A DNA stretch of 64,000 bases, taken from positions 84,314 through 148,313 of the IMG/VR virus record IMGVR_UViG_3300044631_002422, one strand, 5' to 3'. Below, one piece after another: positions 32,654 through 41,802 of this stretch. How positions within the stretch are numbered: position 1 is the stretch's first letter; every line of letters begins with the position of its first letter. The notes beneath the pieces were generated by a model. The model worked only from the letters and a program-made list of their open reading frames with translations. It was not told where the DNA came from and did no database searches. The position numbers were made by a program, and so were the translations under genes. Source of the DNA: a virus.

Positions 32654-33420
32654 AATTAGATGAAAAATACGTTATTGAACAATATCGATCTGGACTTAGC
32701 TGTCAAGAAATTGCCGAAAAACTGAGTACCTATTCTAAAAAAGTTGAAAGGGTTTTAAAGAAAAACGGAGTTGCAATTAGAGATAGGTCCAGTGCTATGA
32801 AATTAGCTATTGAAAATGGAAGATCCGAGCATCCAACAAAAGGTAAAAAACGCAACGAAGACTCAAAACTTGCGATTAGCAAGGGTGTTGAACAGGCATG
32901 GAAAGATATGACACAAGAAACAAAAGAAGAACTTTCCAGCAACGCAAAAGATAGATGGAAAAATATGGACCCAGTTAAAAAACGCGAAATGCAAGAAAAG
33001 GCTGGCCGAGCTTTGAGGCAGGCTTGTCTTAATGGTTCAAAAGCTGAAAAGTTTTTAAAGTCAAAACTCCAAGAAATGGGCTATGAAGTAACCATGCATA
33101 AGAAGGGTTTGATAGAAGGAAATTTTGAAATAGATTTGCTTTTACCAGAACTAAACACGATAATAGAAGTAGATGGTCCACAGCATTTTTTGCCAGTTTT
33201 TGGCGAAGAAAAGCTGGCAGATATAGTCAAGATGGATAGCATCAAAAATGGTTTATTGATTGGTAAAGGTTTTTGTATAATCAGGATAAAGTACCTTTGC
33301 AAAAATATGAATCTGAGCGTTGAAAGAAAGTTATGGGATGCTGTGTCTAAAGAAATAGAAAAAATTGAGATTAGTTTCCCCGAAAAGACTAAACGATTTA
33401 TTGAATTGGAGATTAAGTAA
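32650..33420 (+). CDS. Vsr-like (EDxHD) endonuclease with N-terminal helix-turn-helix
   Basis: 256 residues. An N-terminal helix-turn-helix (DEKYVIEQYRSGLSCQEIAEKL, then KKVERVLKKNGVAIRDRS) is followed by a basic helical linker of repeated KxxxxxxAW/RWKNM segments (about 60-125). The C-terminal nuclease has FEIDLLLPELNTIIEVDGPQHF with an Asp/Glu/Asp/His set, then KGFCIIRIKYL. It matches the Vsr-like family of the endonuclease at 16219 and probably is a free-standing homing endonuclease, or a phage recombination nuclease. It lies directly upstream of a candidate recombination gene, sharing the bases TAATG with it. Confidence 0.75.
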   Translation: MKLDEKYVIEQYRSGLSCQEIAEKLSTYSKKVERVLKKNGVAIRDRSSAMKLAIENGRSEHPTKGKKRNEDSKLAISKGVEQAWKDMTQETKEELSSNAKDRWKNMDPVKKREMQEKAGRALRQACLNGSKAEKFLKSKLQEMGYEVTMHKKGLIEGNFEIDLLLPELNTIIEVDGPQHFLPVFGEEKLADIVKMDSIKNGLLIGKGFCIIRIKYLCKNMNLSVERKLWDAVSKEIEKIEISFPEKTKRFIELEIK

Positions 33421-34178
33421 TGGGATCACAGGATTTGTTTGATATTGATAATATCAAAGAGGATATAACCAACGAGCAAATGGGTGAACGTGATATGATG
33501 CCAGCTTACGGATCTGAAAAGTGGCATGATTATGTAATGAGTAGATTTTATCCAAGCGAGCTTTATGACGGCAACCCTGTTTGCGCTGGGCTACGTCGTG
33601 TAACCGAAGAACTTCTTGGAACAATTGTTGTAAGTAGACCATCCCAAGTTTGGCCAGCAATGGATACAGATGGTCCCGGACGAGCAACTGTAGTATTTGA
33701 AGTTGTTATTGACTGGATGGATTCTGGTCAATTAAGAACATTTTCTGATGTTGCCGACGTATGGCATGGAAATACAGATGACTTATTCTGCGCGCATCCT
33801 GTTGCTACTGCGTCAACGCGGGCAGAAGGACGAGCGCTTCGCAAAGCGTTAAAGGTTCGATGTTTGGCAGCAGAAGAGCTTGCCAAGAAGGATATTGTTT
33901 CTATCGTTAGACAATCGGTTCAAAACCAATCATCTACGGATGGAAGCTGGAAGGAAGATGAAAGTATTAGTATTCCACAGATTAACTTTATTGATGCTAA
34001 GTGCAAGCAACTTAATATCAATGTCATAAAGTTTATCAACATTGGAGAATCTAAATATGAAACCATCGACAAAGTAAGTAAAAAGACAGCATCTAAAATG
34101 CTAGGAGTCTTGAACGAGTACCAAACTGGTACAAAATCTATTCCAACTGAAGTTGTTGGATATACTAACTGGAGGTAA
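33420..34178 (+). CDS. Conserved phage protein, possible DNA annealing/recombination factor
   Basis: 252 residues. A compact N-terminal domain includes MMPAYGSEKWHDYVMSRFYP, GLRRVTEELLG and the signature AHPVATASTRAEGRALRKALKVR. This last pattern (AxAxTxAEGRALRxAL) recurs in Rad52/RecT-like annealing proteins and their relatives. Residues about 175-250 (SIPQINFIDAKCKQLNINVIKFINIGE) resemble a small C-terminal domain often attached to phage annealing proteins. If correct it would anneal single strands together with RecA and the exonuclease. I cannot prove the fold by eye. A zinc-ribbon gene follows after three bases. Confidence 0.55.
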   Translation: MGSQDLFDIDNIKEDITNEQMGERDMMPAYGSEKWHDYVMSRFYPSELYDGNPVCAGLRRVTEELLGTIVVSRPSQVWPAMDTDGPGRATVVFEVVIDWMDSGQLRTFSDVADVWHGNTDDLFCAHPVATASTRAEGRALRKALKVRCLAAEELAKKDIVSIVRQSVQNQSSTDGSWKEDESISIPQINFIDAKCKQLNINVIKFINIGESKYETIDKVSKKTASKMLGVLNEYQTGTKSIPTEVVGYTNWR

Positions 34179-34181
34179 TAA

Positions 34182-34511
34182 ATGAAAGTAACTTATCAAC
34201 TTGGCAAACTTAATGCGTCTTTTGAATGCGATACGCAGAAAGATTTGTTTATGCAACTATCTTCTTTTCAAGAAGTATTTGGACAGTCTAAATGTGGAAA
34301 GTGCGGGGCAGAAGATTTAGTTTTTATTGTTCGTGAGAATGGTGGAAACGAATATCATGAAATGCGATGCACTTCTTGCAATGCTCGCCTTTCTTTTGGT
34401 GTCAATAAGAAGGGAGGCGGATTGTTTCCGAAACGTAAGGACGCAGAAGGTAACTGGTTGCCAGATGGCGGCTGGGTAAAGTGGAATCAAAAAACTCAAG
34501 CAGTAGAATAA
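34182..34511 (+). CDS. Zinc-ribbon protein, 109 aa
   Basis: A four-cysteine zinc ribbon has CGKC (38-41) and CTSC (63-66). An N-terminal beta strand pair (VTYQLGKLNASFECDTQKD) leads it, and a C-terminal tail rich in Gly, Lys and Trp follows (KGGGLFPKRKDAEGNWLPDGGWVKW). GGAGGTAATAA precedes the ATG. It is coupled to the possible annealing protein, and such pairs recur in phages, but the function is not known. It is the last gene before a terminator hairpin. Confidence 0.7.
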   Translation: MKVTYQLGKLNASFECDTQKDLFMQLSSFQEVFGQSKCGKCGAEDLVFIVRENGGNEYHEMRCTSCNARLSFGVNKKGGGLFPKRKDAEGNWLPDGGWVKWNQKTQAVE

Positions 34512-34542
34512 CATAATCATCTATTGTTTTATTTCAAAAAAT

Positions 34543-34568
34543 AAGGGGTATCTAAGTATACCCCTTTT
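34543..34568 (+). terminator. Terminator-like hairpin
   Basis: AAGGGGTAT (34543-34551) pairs perfectly with ATACCCCTT (34558-34566) across a 6-base loop. An A-run lies upstream and TTTT overlaps the stem end, so the U-tract is short. It separates the recombination genes from the last small rightward gene. Confidence 0.65.
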
Positions 34569-34589
34569 ACTTCAATTAAGGAAAAACAA

Positions 34590-34883
34590 ATGGACAATCA
34601 GCCAGAACCGAAAAAAGCAAAAACCTTACAGTATGATATAGCGAGCCTTACAGACAATGACAAGTACATTATAGTCTTATCTAAACTTAATGGAGAGAGC
34701 ATTGACTCTTGGGTAGCTGCAAATAACTTCAGGGTCAATGATTACCCTATTGTTAGAAATGCTATTTCTCAGATGATTTATGAAATGCATGAAAATGAAT
34801 CAAAGAAGTCAACAACAACTATTCAGGAAGAACAAATTAAGAGCAGTGAAAAAGAAATAAAGAGTTTGCTTGACTCTCAATAA
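34590..34883 (+). CDS. Hypothetical protein, 97 aa
   Basis: Not recognised. TTAAGGAAAAACAA precedes the ATG. The protein is short, acidic at the C-terminus and probably helical (LTDNDKYIIVLSKLNGESIDSWVAANNF, then IVRNAISQMIYEMHENE). The final 25 residues are Glu/Ser/Lys-rich. It is the last rightward gene and stops four bases before a bidirectional terminator, so it may be transcribed separately from its upstream neighbours by read-through. It could be a small regulatory or structural accessory protein. Confidence 0.55.
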   Translation: MDNQPEPKKAKTLQYDIASLTDNDKYIIVLSKLNGESIDSWVAANNFRVNDYPIVRNAISQMIYEMHENESKKSTTTIQEEQIKSSEKEIKSLLDSQ

Positions 34884-34886
34884 AAA

Positions 34887-34923
34887 AATCCAGCGATATT
34901 TGAAAACCAAGTAACGCTGGATT
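34887..34923. terminator. Bidirectional terminator between convergent operons
   Basis: AATCCAGCG (34887-34895) pairs with CGCTGGATT (34915-34923) across a 19-base loop. A-rich sequence before and TTCTTATTTT after give a U-tract in both directions. It stands exactly between the ends of the rightward and leftward gene strings. Confidence 0.8.
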
Positions 34924-34948
34924 CTTATTTTAAAATTTGAACTATTGA

Positions 34949-35923
34949 TTAATAGTATTCTAGCGACACATACAAACCATAAGCTTCTTTTGCGCCAGTT
35001 GAAAGAGGTGTGGCAGAAAGAGCAACTGACCAATTATGATGAGTTGAAACACCAGTTCCTCCATATGTTTTGATTCTATTACCAACAGTAGAACCATCAC
35101 CAAAACTAAAACCAAATACAGTTGATTGATTTGTTGTATCAGTGAGATATTGCGTCCATTTCGGCCAAACCATACCGGTCCCACTAATGGTTTGACTAAC
35201 ATGTAAATTCTTTTGGCCAGATCCGGGACTATCCAAAAGTGGTACAATTATACCAGTTCCGCCAACAGTGTCATAACTACCCGCAACAGCAGCAGCAGAA
35301 AGACGAGAATCGCCATTAACTCTACTGTCTGAGCTAGTTCCGTTACGGAATACAGCACCAACACTATTTGTATAGTAGTTTTTCCCACCGGTAATCAAAG
35401 CTGCTGGCCAAGGTTCTCCCCACCACCATAAGTCACCACTGCCTTGAGCAGCAGAATTAAGACCGTTGTCAGCACCTTGGTTATTGAATGTACTTCCATT
35501 AAAATTGACAATCTCGGCAACCTTGGTATTGACACCACTGGCTGGATAATTGACATTAGCCCGATCATAAATTCTCAATTGACAATTCTGCACTCTAACT
35601 GCCGAGGTATGACCAAACTCAATACCGAGCGTACCATACATACTTCTAACGCCGCTTAAGCCGGTTGTACTTGGCGTTCCCGGAACAGAGTCAAGAACAC
35701 ATCGCCCACTAGGATAAGAATTTGCTACATATTTAATGTTTGAGGTAGCGTCAGCGATCACTGTAGCATCACCATTAGCAACATATGTAGTATCTTGGTA
35801 CGCTCCAATTTGTACCGAAGATCCTTGAGTAGTACCAAAAAACGCAAGGCCAGAACCAGACAATGTTCTGACGCTAGGCGTTCCGTTGTTATTACCAAGT
35901 ATTTGAAATTGTATTTCTGCCAT
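34949..35923 (-). CDS. Virion protein, tail-tip or fibre-associated
   Basis: 324 residues, rich in Gly, Ser, Thr and aromatic residues, with alternating strand patterns throughout (QIGAYQDTTYVANGDATV, IEFGHTSAVRVQNCQLRIYDRA). This composition is typical of tail or fibre proteins with beta-sandwich domains. There is no signal peptide or membrane helix. AGGAG precedes the ATG at the proper distance. It is the last gene of the leftward virion operon and has its own promoter-like motif in the 63-bp gap before it. A specific function (fibre, tip, decoration) cannot be assigned. Confidence 0.65.
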   Translation of the reverse strand: MAEIQFQILGNNNGTPSVRTLSGSGLAFFGTTQGSSVQIGAYQDTTYVANGDATVIADATSNIKYVANSYPSGRCVLDSVPGTPSTTGLSGVRSMYGTLGIEFGHTSAVRVQNCQLRIYDRANVNYPASGVNTKVAEIVNFNGSTFNNQGADNGLNSAAQGSGDLWWWGEPWPAALITGGKNYYTNSVGAVFRNGTSSDSRVNGDSRLSAAAVAGSYDTVGGTGIIVPLLDSPGSGQKNLHVSQTISGTGMVWPKWTQYLTDTTNQSTVFGFSFGDGSTVGNRIKTYGGTGVSTHHNWSVALSATPLSTGAKEAYGLYVSLEYY

Positions 35924-35952
35924 TTTATTTACTCCTGTTGAGGTTATAGTTT

Positions 35953-35962
35953 ATTATACACA
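35953..35962 (-). promoter_or_regulatory. Promoter-like motif TGTGTATAAT
   Basis: On the minus strand TTATGTGTATAATAAAC occurs about 30 bases before the ATG at 35923. It includes a consensus TATAAT and the TGTGTAT string shared by the long gaps of this operon. No good -35 at 17 bases. Confidence 0.55.
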
Positions 35963-35986
35963 TAATATCGAATATCAATTAAAATT

Positions 35987-36901
35987 TTATATAGTTCCAG
36001 TAGATGTTCCACTAGCACATTCAACTGGTGGACAACCTCCTTGTGGGCATTGTTCTGGGCATCCAACCCACACTGGAATCCATTCATAGTTTATTCTTGC
36101 CGCAACTACCCAAATTAAATCCCTTACATATTCTTGATACAAGCTTGGATCTCGATTAGTTATTTGACATTTTTCTAATCTTTGATTAGGCCATTTAACA
36201 TTACCTGTTGATGGAGATGTTTCTCCAGTATCCCTGAAAACTTTAATTGAAAAATGTGTTGGGCTGCATGGTGTTGATGGAGCTACAATTGCTTGTTCTG
36301 CGACACCACAAATCATATGATGACCCATGCTCCATACTTTTCTATCTCGGTCCCATTGTAGTGCGACTGGGCCGCTTTTCCATATTCCACGATTATTAAC
36401 AAACTCAGGATTAATTTCAAAAGGCCGTCCTCCAGAATTAGGAACTGGTCTATCTACTAAGTCTGTTCCCCATCCGCTAACTATCATTGGTCCACGATGA
36501 TGACTTACGGCAACCTGAGTAATGCTAGATCTATCCACATTTCTTTGATTAACGTCGGCTCCTCCAGTTCCAGTACCGTTATTCATAACCATTTGATAGT
36601 CATTTTCCATCATGAATCGCACTGGGCTTAAAGTAGACAATAAAGTTGAAAAATAAGGGTCAAGCTCTGCTCTTGTTGCTCCAAGATGACCACTATTATA
36701 TTTTCCTTTTGATCTTGTATCTCCTTGAGGAACTTCAAAGCTAGACATAAGACCAGAACGATTTTGACCTCCAGCAGCAATAACTATCGGAGAATAAAGC
36801 TGTTCCACTCCAGTAATTGTATAGTTTGATGGAAATAATCCAGCGGCAGCGGCAGCATCTGATACTGTGCCAAATGATCCGCTTATATCTTTTGATCCCA
36901 T
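35987..36901 (-). CDS. Virion protein with C-terminal cysteine cluster
   Basis: 304 residues. The first 250 read as a mixed virion domain (VEQLYSPIVIAAGGQNRSG, SSITQVAVSHHRGPMIVSGWG, VWSMGHHMICGVAE) with no recognisable family. The last 25 residues contain cysteines at 281, 285, 290 and 295 separated by Pro/Gly/Gln, a pattern that may bind metal or form disulfides. AAGGAAAA precedes the ATG. It lies between the 918-residue tail protein and the terminal virion gene, so it probably belongs to the tail tip. Confidence 0.6.
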   Translation of the reverse strand: MGSKDISGSFGTVSDAAAAAGLFPSNYTITGVEQLYSPIVIAAGGQNRSGLMSSFEVPQGDTRSKGKYNSGHLGATRAELDPYFSTLLSTLSPVRFMMENDYQMVMNNGTGTGGADVNQRNVDRSSITQVAVSHHRGPMIVSGWGTDLVDRPVPNSGGRPFEINPEFVNNRGIWKSGPVALQWDRDRKVWSMGHHMICGVAEQAIVAPSTPCSPTHFSIKVFRDTGETSPSTGNVKWPNQRLEKCQITNRDPSLYQEYVRDLIWVVAARINYEWIPVWVGCPEQCPQGGCPPVECASGTSTGTI

Positions 36902-36911
36902 AACATTTTCC

Positions 36912-39668
36912 TTATATATCGTTTTTGATATTTGATTGATTAACTCTTGCTACCGGTCGTACTAAATTGGAGAATGCAGACGAATTAGTATGAGCAGACT
37001 TAGCTTTATCCTGCATATCAAAATTTGTTTTTTCAAATTTTAACTTTGGAAATGGAGGACGTTCTATTTCACTTCTTAATTTTTGTGCGCGCGCCCAAGA
37101 GTTTTTATTTATCTTTGCTATTCTATCTAAATTGTATTTTGCTAATTTTCCAAACTCTGGTGTCCAAGTATTGAATTTATATGTTGTTTTTACTCCACCG
37201 GTGGCGTCTGCTGATATATCCATACCGCTAACATAAGGACCATCACCAACAAATCTTTCGCCTATATTAAATGATGGAGCGCCAGCAAGTTCGATACTGC
37301 CAGTTTCACTTTCATGCATTTTAGCAGTGGAAACTTGAGCATAAATACTTCCAGCTATACGCAAATCCGAATAGCTTCCGTATACTTCTGGTGTGAGTTG
37401 TGATATTTCAGAAGCTTCTGCTTTTCCGTCTGGGCTATAGTTACCTCTAACTAAAATACCGTCGATTACTGTATCTTCCTTTAATGTAATCCAAGGGCCA
37501 TAATTAAATCTTTGGCTTTCTTGGGGGATTCCAAAATATGTTGGATCTAGTACATCTGGAGGAATAGCTATTTGCAAACTTTCTTTACCCGATCCTATAT
37601 ATGTTATCGGTGGAATATTTATTCCAAGCAGCATTTGGGCGACATAAGTTAATCCAAAATCTGGGGTAGTAACATAATCAAATTCTCTTGGTTGACAACC
37701 AGTTTTAAACATCACTCCAAATGTGCCTGTATTTGACCCAAAACCGTATGCATCATTTGTATACCAAAAAGATTCACCATCCGGTTGACCCTTTTTAGAT
37801 ATTACATTACCAGATGCTCTATTTACTCCCAGAGCATAATCAGAACCAAGAGGCGATAAATCTGGAGTACCACCATTTCTTCCCGCTAAAATTGGGTATC
37901 CAACACAAGCCTGCATTTTTCCACTGCCATCAAAAAATGAAGCGTCAACGGAAGGAGCATAAAGCCCATACTGTATAAAAGCAGAACTAGCTACCGACCA
38001 AGACCTCATGTAATAAGTGTCTTCAAAATCTTCTTGGGGTGAATAAATATTGTATCTTGTATTTGCGCTTTCACTCGGAAGAAAAACAAAATACTCTTGT
38101 TTGTAAGAATTGCTTGCTACGGCAGAAACAGCTGAAAAAAGTTTGTCAGACAAGGCGTTTTTCTCTTCATTCCATGCTTTGTTTGCGCGTTGCAAACTTG
38201 TGTTAACTGCGTCGTAACTATTTCCTATTCCTTGTACAAGTAAATTCAAAACATTGGCAGTAACTTCTTGCGAAGCTGTAAATGGGGCAGTGTAAATGTT
38301 CCATATCCCATTTGGCTCTTTTCTAGAAATTATTTCCATTGTTTTCCAGAATTGCCAAGACTCTTTTCCTTCAAGTGCCATTCTAATTTCAAATGGAGTA
38401 CATCTATATATTCCAAATCCAGAAATGTATATTCCTATGCCAGCAGGAGCCAATGGCGATCCATAAACAATACCAGACGAACCAACAATATTTGGATTGT
38501 TTTTCACAACGGCAGAAGTTATATTACGTTGACCCCAAACAGCGTATCCGGCAATAGCTATGTCAACAGGATTATATTCTAAATATCTAGTTCTTCTTCC
38601 GCCCCAAATAATTTTTTGTGTTACAACATCAGCTAACTCTTTACCAACATTGTAAGACATTAATATTTTATCTTTACGATTTCGTACTTCTTCAATAAAC
38701 TGTTTGATTCTATTTGGTTCTGGCGGAACTGATTTATCTACAATTTGCAAATAAATTGTTGGCTTTAGGCTATTTGGAATTTGCGCACCTCCATCTGACA
38801 ATCCATCAATTCCACTTTCTGGCTGAATACTGTAATAATAATCAAATTGATGAAACTCTGCAAGCTCTTGAAATAAACTATTCACACTTTTAACTGGACC
38901 CTGAAGTCTTAAAGCAATTAAATCTCTATCGGTCAAACCAATACCTCTATAAAAGTTCTCTAGATTAGAAATATTTAAAGCGTACTCTGTTGCAGAAGGA
39001 GAAAGTTTAGGGCCAGAATTTTGTCCAGAAAATCTGATTGGACCGCCCCAAGGACTATTATTGTATGGCTCATGTTTTATCAACAATTCAACAGCCGACA
39101 AAATACTAAGAACTGGCATACCAGAAGAATTAAACCCAGAAGACCCAAAATTCCCACCGGATTCATTATAGTTTAAACCATAAATAGGGTTTTCAAAAAA
39201 TGCAAAAAGATTGTACACATTGTAGTAATTTGTGTAAAATGAATGGAAAGTGGCAATATTTGTACTCGACTCATATTGATTATACTGATTAGCAAATAAG
39301 TCAGTGGCTCCATTCCAATTTTCTATTATAAGTTGCACACCATCCATAAGTTTAGATGGAGACTCAAGAATAATATCATATGTTCTGCCAGATGATGGAC
39401 TTTCTTTGTACGACCACCTTTGAAAGATACCACCAAAATAAAATCCGCCATATTTGAAATAACAGGCAGTGCCAGTTGTTGGAGAATTTGGACCTCCGCC
39501 AAAAAACGGATTTCCATTTGCATCTTTTTCTAAAAGAACTCCATTTGTTTCATCTTCAACTAAAGTCATTTGAAGAGTTCCGCCTTGTCCATTCACTGCC
39601 ATATTGACGGTAATATTTGATATGTAAATACCAAACATTTTTGGAACATAGCCTTTATTTATTATCAT
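36912..39668 (-). CDS. Large tail-tip/hub-like protein, 918 aa
   Basis: 918 residues. The N-terminal part (MFGIYISNITVNMAVNGQGG, then LVEDETNGVLLEKDANG and YDIILESPSKLMDGV) resembles the hub domains of tail-tip proteins in long-tailed phages. A middle region with RTRYLEYNPVDIAIAGYAVWG follows, and a long C-terminal helix-rich part (DRIAKINKNSWARAQKLRSE) ends it. Position two genes after the tape measure protein supports a hub or tail-tip role. AGGA upstream supports ATG 39668, although ATG 39638 is a possible alternative. No enzyme motif is visible. Confidence 0.6.
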   Translation of the reverse strand: MIINKGYVPKMFGIYISNITVNMAVNGQGGTLQMTLVEDETNGVLLEKDANGNPFFGGGPNSPTTGTACYFKYGGFYFGGIFQRWSYKESPSSGRTYDIILESPSKLMDGVQLIIENWNGATDLFANQYNQYESSTNIATFHSFYTNYYNVYNLFAFFENPIYGLNYNESGGNFGSSGFNSSGMPVLSILSAVELLIKHEPYNNSPWGGPIRFSGQNSGPKLSPSATEYALNISNLENFYRGIGLTDRDLIALRLQGPVKSVNSLFQELAEFHQFDYYYSIQPESGIDGLSDGGAQIPNSLKPTIYLQIVDKSVPPEPNRIKQFIEEVRNRKDKILMSYNVGKELADVVTQKIIWGGRRTRYLEYNPVDIAIAGYAVWGQRNITSAVVKNNPNIVGSSGIVYGSPLAPAGIGIYISGFGIYRCTPFEIRMALEGKESWQFWKTMEIISRKEPNGIWNIYTAPFTASQEVTANVLNLLVQGIGNSYDAVNTSLQRANKAWNEEKNALSDKLFSAVSAVASNSYKQEYFVFLPSESANTRYNIYSPQEDFEDTYYMRSWSVASSAFIQYGLYAPSVDASFFDGSGKMQACVGYPILAGRNGGTPDLSPLGSDYALGVNRASGNVISKKGQPDGESFWYTNDAYGFGSNTGTFGVMFKTGCQPREFDYVTTPDFGLTYVAQMLLGINIPPITYIGSGKESLQIAIPPDVLDPTYFGIPQESQRFNYGPWITLKEDTVIDGILVRGNYSPDGKAEASEISQLTPEVYGSYSDLRIAGSIYAQVSTAKMHESETGSIELAGAPSFNIGERFVGDGPYVSGMDISADATGGVKTTYKFNTWTPEFGKLAKYNLDRIAKINKNSWARAQKLRSEIERPPFPKLKFEKTNFDMQDKAKSAHTNSSAFSNLVRPVARVNQSNIKNDI

Positions 39669-39678
39669 GTCCTAAATC

Positions 39679-41085
39679 CTAATTTGATGGTTGATTATCT
39701 GTCCATACATAGTCAAGATTGAGTGTATAACTACCGCTAATTGGATTCCAAGTTTCAGTCATATTTTCTCTGTATCTTGGCTTGACCGATGGTAGGTATG
39801 TATCAATATAAGCAAGCGCACTAGCGGTTGGTTTTGAAACTCTATTATTTTGGTCCATAGTTACGTCCAAACCTATGCTACGCTTTCTTTCGCCAGTAGT
39901 TTGCATGTCTTGAATAACCGGACCATTTGTTTTTGCAATAATTGGCAAAATTGCAACAATGTTGTTTCCGCCGTCTTCATTGTTGTAGGTAATGTTTAAA
40001 CTAACACTCGCAGCACCCGGAAATGGAACAACTCTATCGTTAAAAGTTTGTCCGATAGTTATAACACCATCTGTTCGATTGTCACTTCTTGATAAAGAAG
40101 ATGAATTGATATTGAATGTTTTTGTTCCGCCAGCAGTTACATAAAAAGTACTTGCCCATGTCGATATATTAGGTTTTATGTAAGTATTGTAAAACGCTAA
40201 AGCATTCGTGTATTTATCAACTGTTCCACCATTTAAATTCAAAGAAGACAAACCACTAACAGTAATATTTACTTCTACATTTTGCGCATCGGCAGTTTGA
40301 TCACCAGTAAAACTAAATTCTATTGTTGAAGTTGCTGGATACAAACTTGTTTGCCAAGTTGTTGTAGCGCTATAAGTGCCTTCAAGAATATCTTGACTAA
40401 TTTGAATTGTGCGATTGTATGTAGAATAACCAACTGGAATTTCAAGAGCTATTAATTGTGGCGACTTTGAAAAATCTTGAGGCACAGTAGTAATTGGGTT
40501 GGTAGATATTCTGCCTTGCACCCAAGCTTTAGCAGCAATATAACCAGAGGAACCGGCAGGAACAGTACCTCCAGAAAGACCGCGAGGTCTTCCTGTGGCA
40601 GAAAGAGTTTGTGTTATTGTAAAAATAGTTTGCGGAAGACCAGTTCCAATATCTGTATATGTTGTTTCGTCTACGCTACTTTCCCAGCTTTCAGATATAT
40701 CAAGCAAATTTGTTTTGCTTAATGTGGCTCCGGTAAAGTCATAAGCCTCAAAATTAAGTGTATAGTCTTGATTTTGAATACCACGACTTGTTTCATCTTG
40801 CTGGGCCGCTTCGGTGCTTAAAAGAAAACAATCTGTAAAAACAAGAGGAACAACACCGTTGATTGTAAGGGTTCCTATTTCCCCAATTGTTTTTGCTATA
40901 GTTTTTACTTGAGCCTGAAGGTCGCTATTTAAAATCAAAGTTCCAATTACAGTAATGCTATACTTAACGCCAAGATCAACACTGTCTTTTTTTACAGGCT
41001 CTGAATTTACACTGTATGTTGGAGATGGATTGTTTACATTTCCAATGTCTATTTGACCGCCACTATATGTAAATGTTATTGACAT
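39679..41085 (-). CDS. Tail structural protein, 468 aa
   Basis: 468 residues, almost wholly beta by appearance, with Thr/Ser/Gly-rich strands. It opens SITFTYSGGQIDIGNVNNP, contains YTLNFEAYDFTGATL and later repeats of similar strand units (SVSLNITYNNEDGGNN, then SYTLNLDYVWTDN). The pattern fits stacked beta-sandwich domains of a tail or tail-tip protein. It is the second gene after the tape measure protein, the usual place of distal tail proteins. I cannot distinguish distal tail, hub or fibre-anchor functions from sequence alone. Confidence 0.6.
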   Translation of the reverse strand: MSITFTYSGGQIDIGNVNNPSPTYSVNSEPVKKDSVDLGVKYSITVIGTLILNSDLQAQVKTIAKTIGEIGTLTINGVVPLVFTDCFLLSTEAAQQDETSRGIQNQDYTLNFEAYDFTGATLSKTNLLDISESWESSVDETTYTDIGTGLPQTIFTITQTLSATGRPRGLSGGTVPAGSSGYIAAKAWVQGRISTNPITTVPQDFSKSPQLIALEIPVGYSTYNRTIQISQDILEGTYSATTTWQTSLYPATSTIEFSFTGDQTADAQNVEVNITVSGLSSLNLNGGTVDKYTNALAFYNTYIKPNISTWASTFYVTAGGTKTFNINSSSLSRSDNRTDGVITIGQTFNDRVVPFPGAASVSLNITYNNEDGGNNIVAILPIIAKTNGPVIQDMQTTGERKRSIGLDVTMDQNNRVSKPTASALAYIDTYLPSVKPRYRENMTETWNPISGSYTLNLDYVWTDNQPSN

Positions 41086-41801
41086 TATTCGTAGCCTATT
41101 TCAAAAAGGGTTGTGGTTTTATTGGTAGGAGTTTTGATAAATAAAGTCGCTGTATTTGTGGTTAATGACCGCCCAGAAGCAAACATTGAAATCGCGGCAA
41201 TTGGATTTGTTTGTTTGATAAACAACGGAATATCTTTTCCTTTATTGAAATCTGTTTCAATATACAAAGTAGTATTTGTTGTATTCGATTGGTCGCCGCG
41301 AATGTACATCGAAATATTTTTGTTTGCAGCTGCGTACCCGCTTATATTTATCACACCCAAAAGCGACAGAGCGCCAATGTCCAAAGGGCTTGTACTACCA
41401 CCTTGAGGAATTTCTGGCGGAACAGGGCGTGTTATGAACAAAGTAGTAAGAGTATTTTTCTCGATGTAATCTGGTCCACGCATCGTCAGTGTTGCGTTTG
41501 TTGCAAACACAGTATTTGGAATGCCATTCATTCTTAAGGTCAACGGATTAGCAATTGACGTTCCTCCATAATTTGGGTCGCCATTCATATAAATTGGCAT
41601 ACTACTAGCGGAAATGCCATCCGATAATGGCAACCCAATAAATAAAGGAATTTCTGCTGACTTTGGGCCAGTAATAAAAAGGTTTGCAGTGTTAACAGTT
41701 TGATAAACAGGCCCAATAAACAAACTTATATCGCCAGAAGCATCTGGGCCTCCGCGTATTGTTAAACTTGCCGTGTTTACAGTTTCTAATCCAAATACCA
41801 T
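41085..41801 (-). CDS. Repetitive virion protein next to the tape measure
   Basis: 238 residues from ATG 41801 (GGTGGG upstream; a GTG at 41810 is an alternative). A degenerate motif recurs about every 25 residues: NTASLTIRG, ISLFIGP, NTANLFITGP, IPLFIGL, TLRMNGI, TLFITRP, ISMYIRGD, TTLYIET, IPLFIKQ and TATLFIKTP. Each copy is a hydrophobic strand followed by a Gly/Pro/Asn turn, suggesting a beta-solenoid or stacked hairpins. It overlaps the next gene start by one base. Position directly after the tape measure suggests a tail-tip or distal-tail element. Confidence 0.6.
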   Translation of the reverse strand: MVFGLETVNTASLTIRGGPDASGDISLFIGPVYQTVNTANLFITGPKSAEIPLFIGLPLSDGISASSMPIYMNGDPNYGGTSIANPLTLRMNGIPNTVFATNATLTMRGPDYIEKNTLTTLFITRPVPPEIPQGGSTSPLDIGALSLLGVINISGYAAANKNISMYIRGDQSNTTNTTLYIETDFNKGKDIPLFIKQTNPIAAISMFASGRSLTTNTATLFIKTPTNKTTTLFEIGYE

Positions 41802-41802
41802 T

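Noticed and set aside
34512-34589. An early promoter for the last small rightward gene
   Set aside because: The 78-bp gap contains a terminator hairpin, but no convincing -35/-10 pair was seen.
38268-38582. A 104-codon plus-strand frame inside the 918-residue tail protein gene
   Set aside because: Composition (Arg/Ser/Asn-rich with mixed strands) is typical of an antisense shadow; there is no ribosome site, and it cuts through a clearly coding frame.
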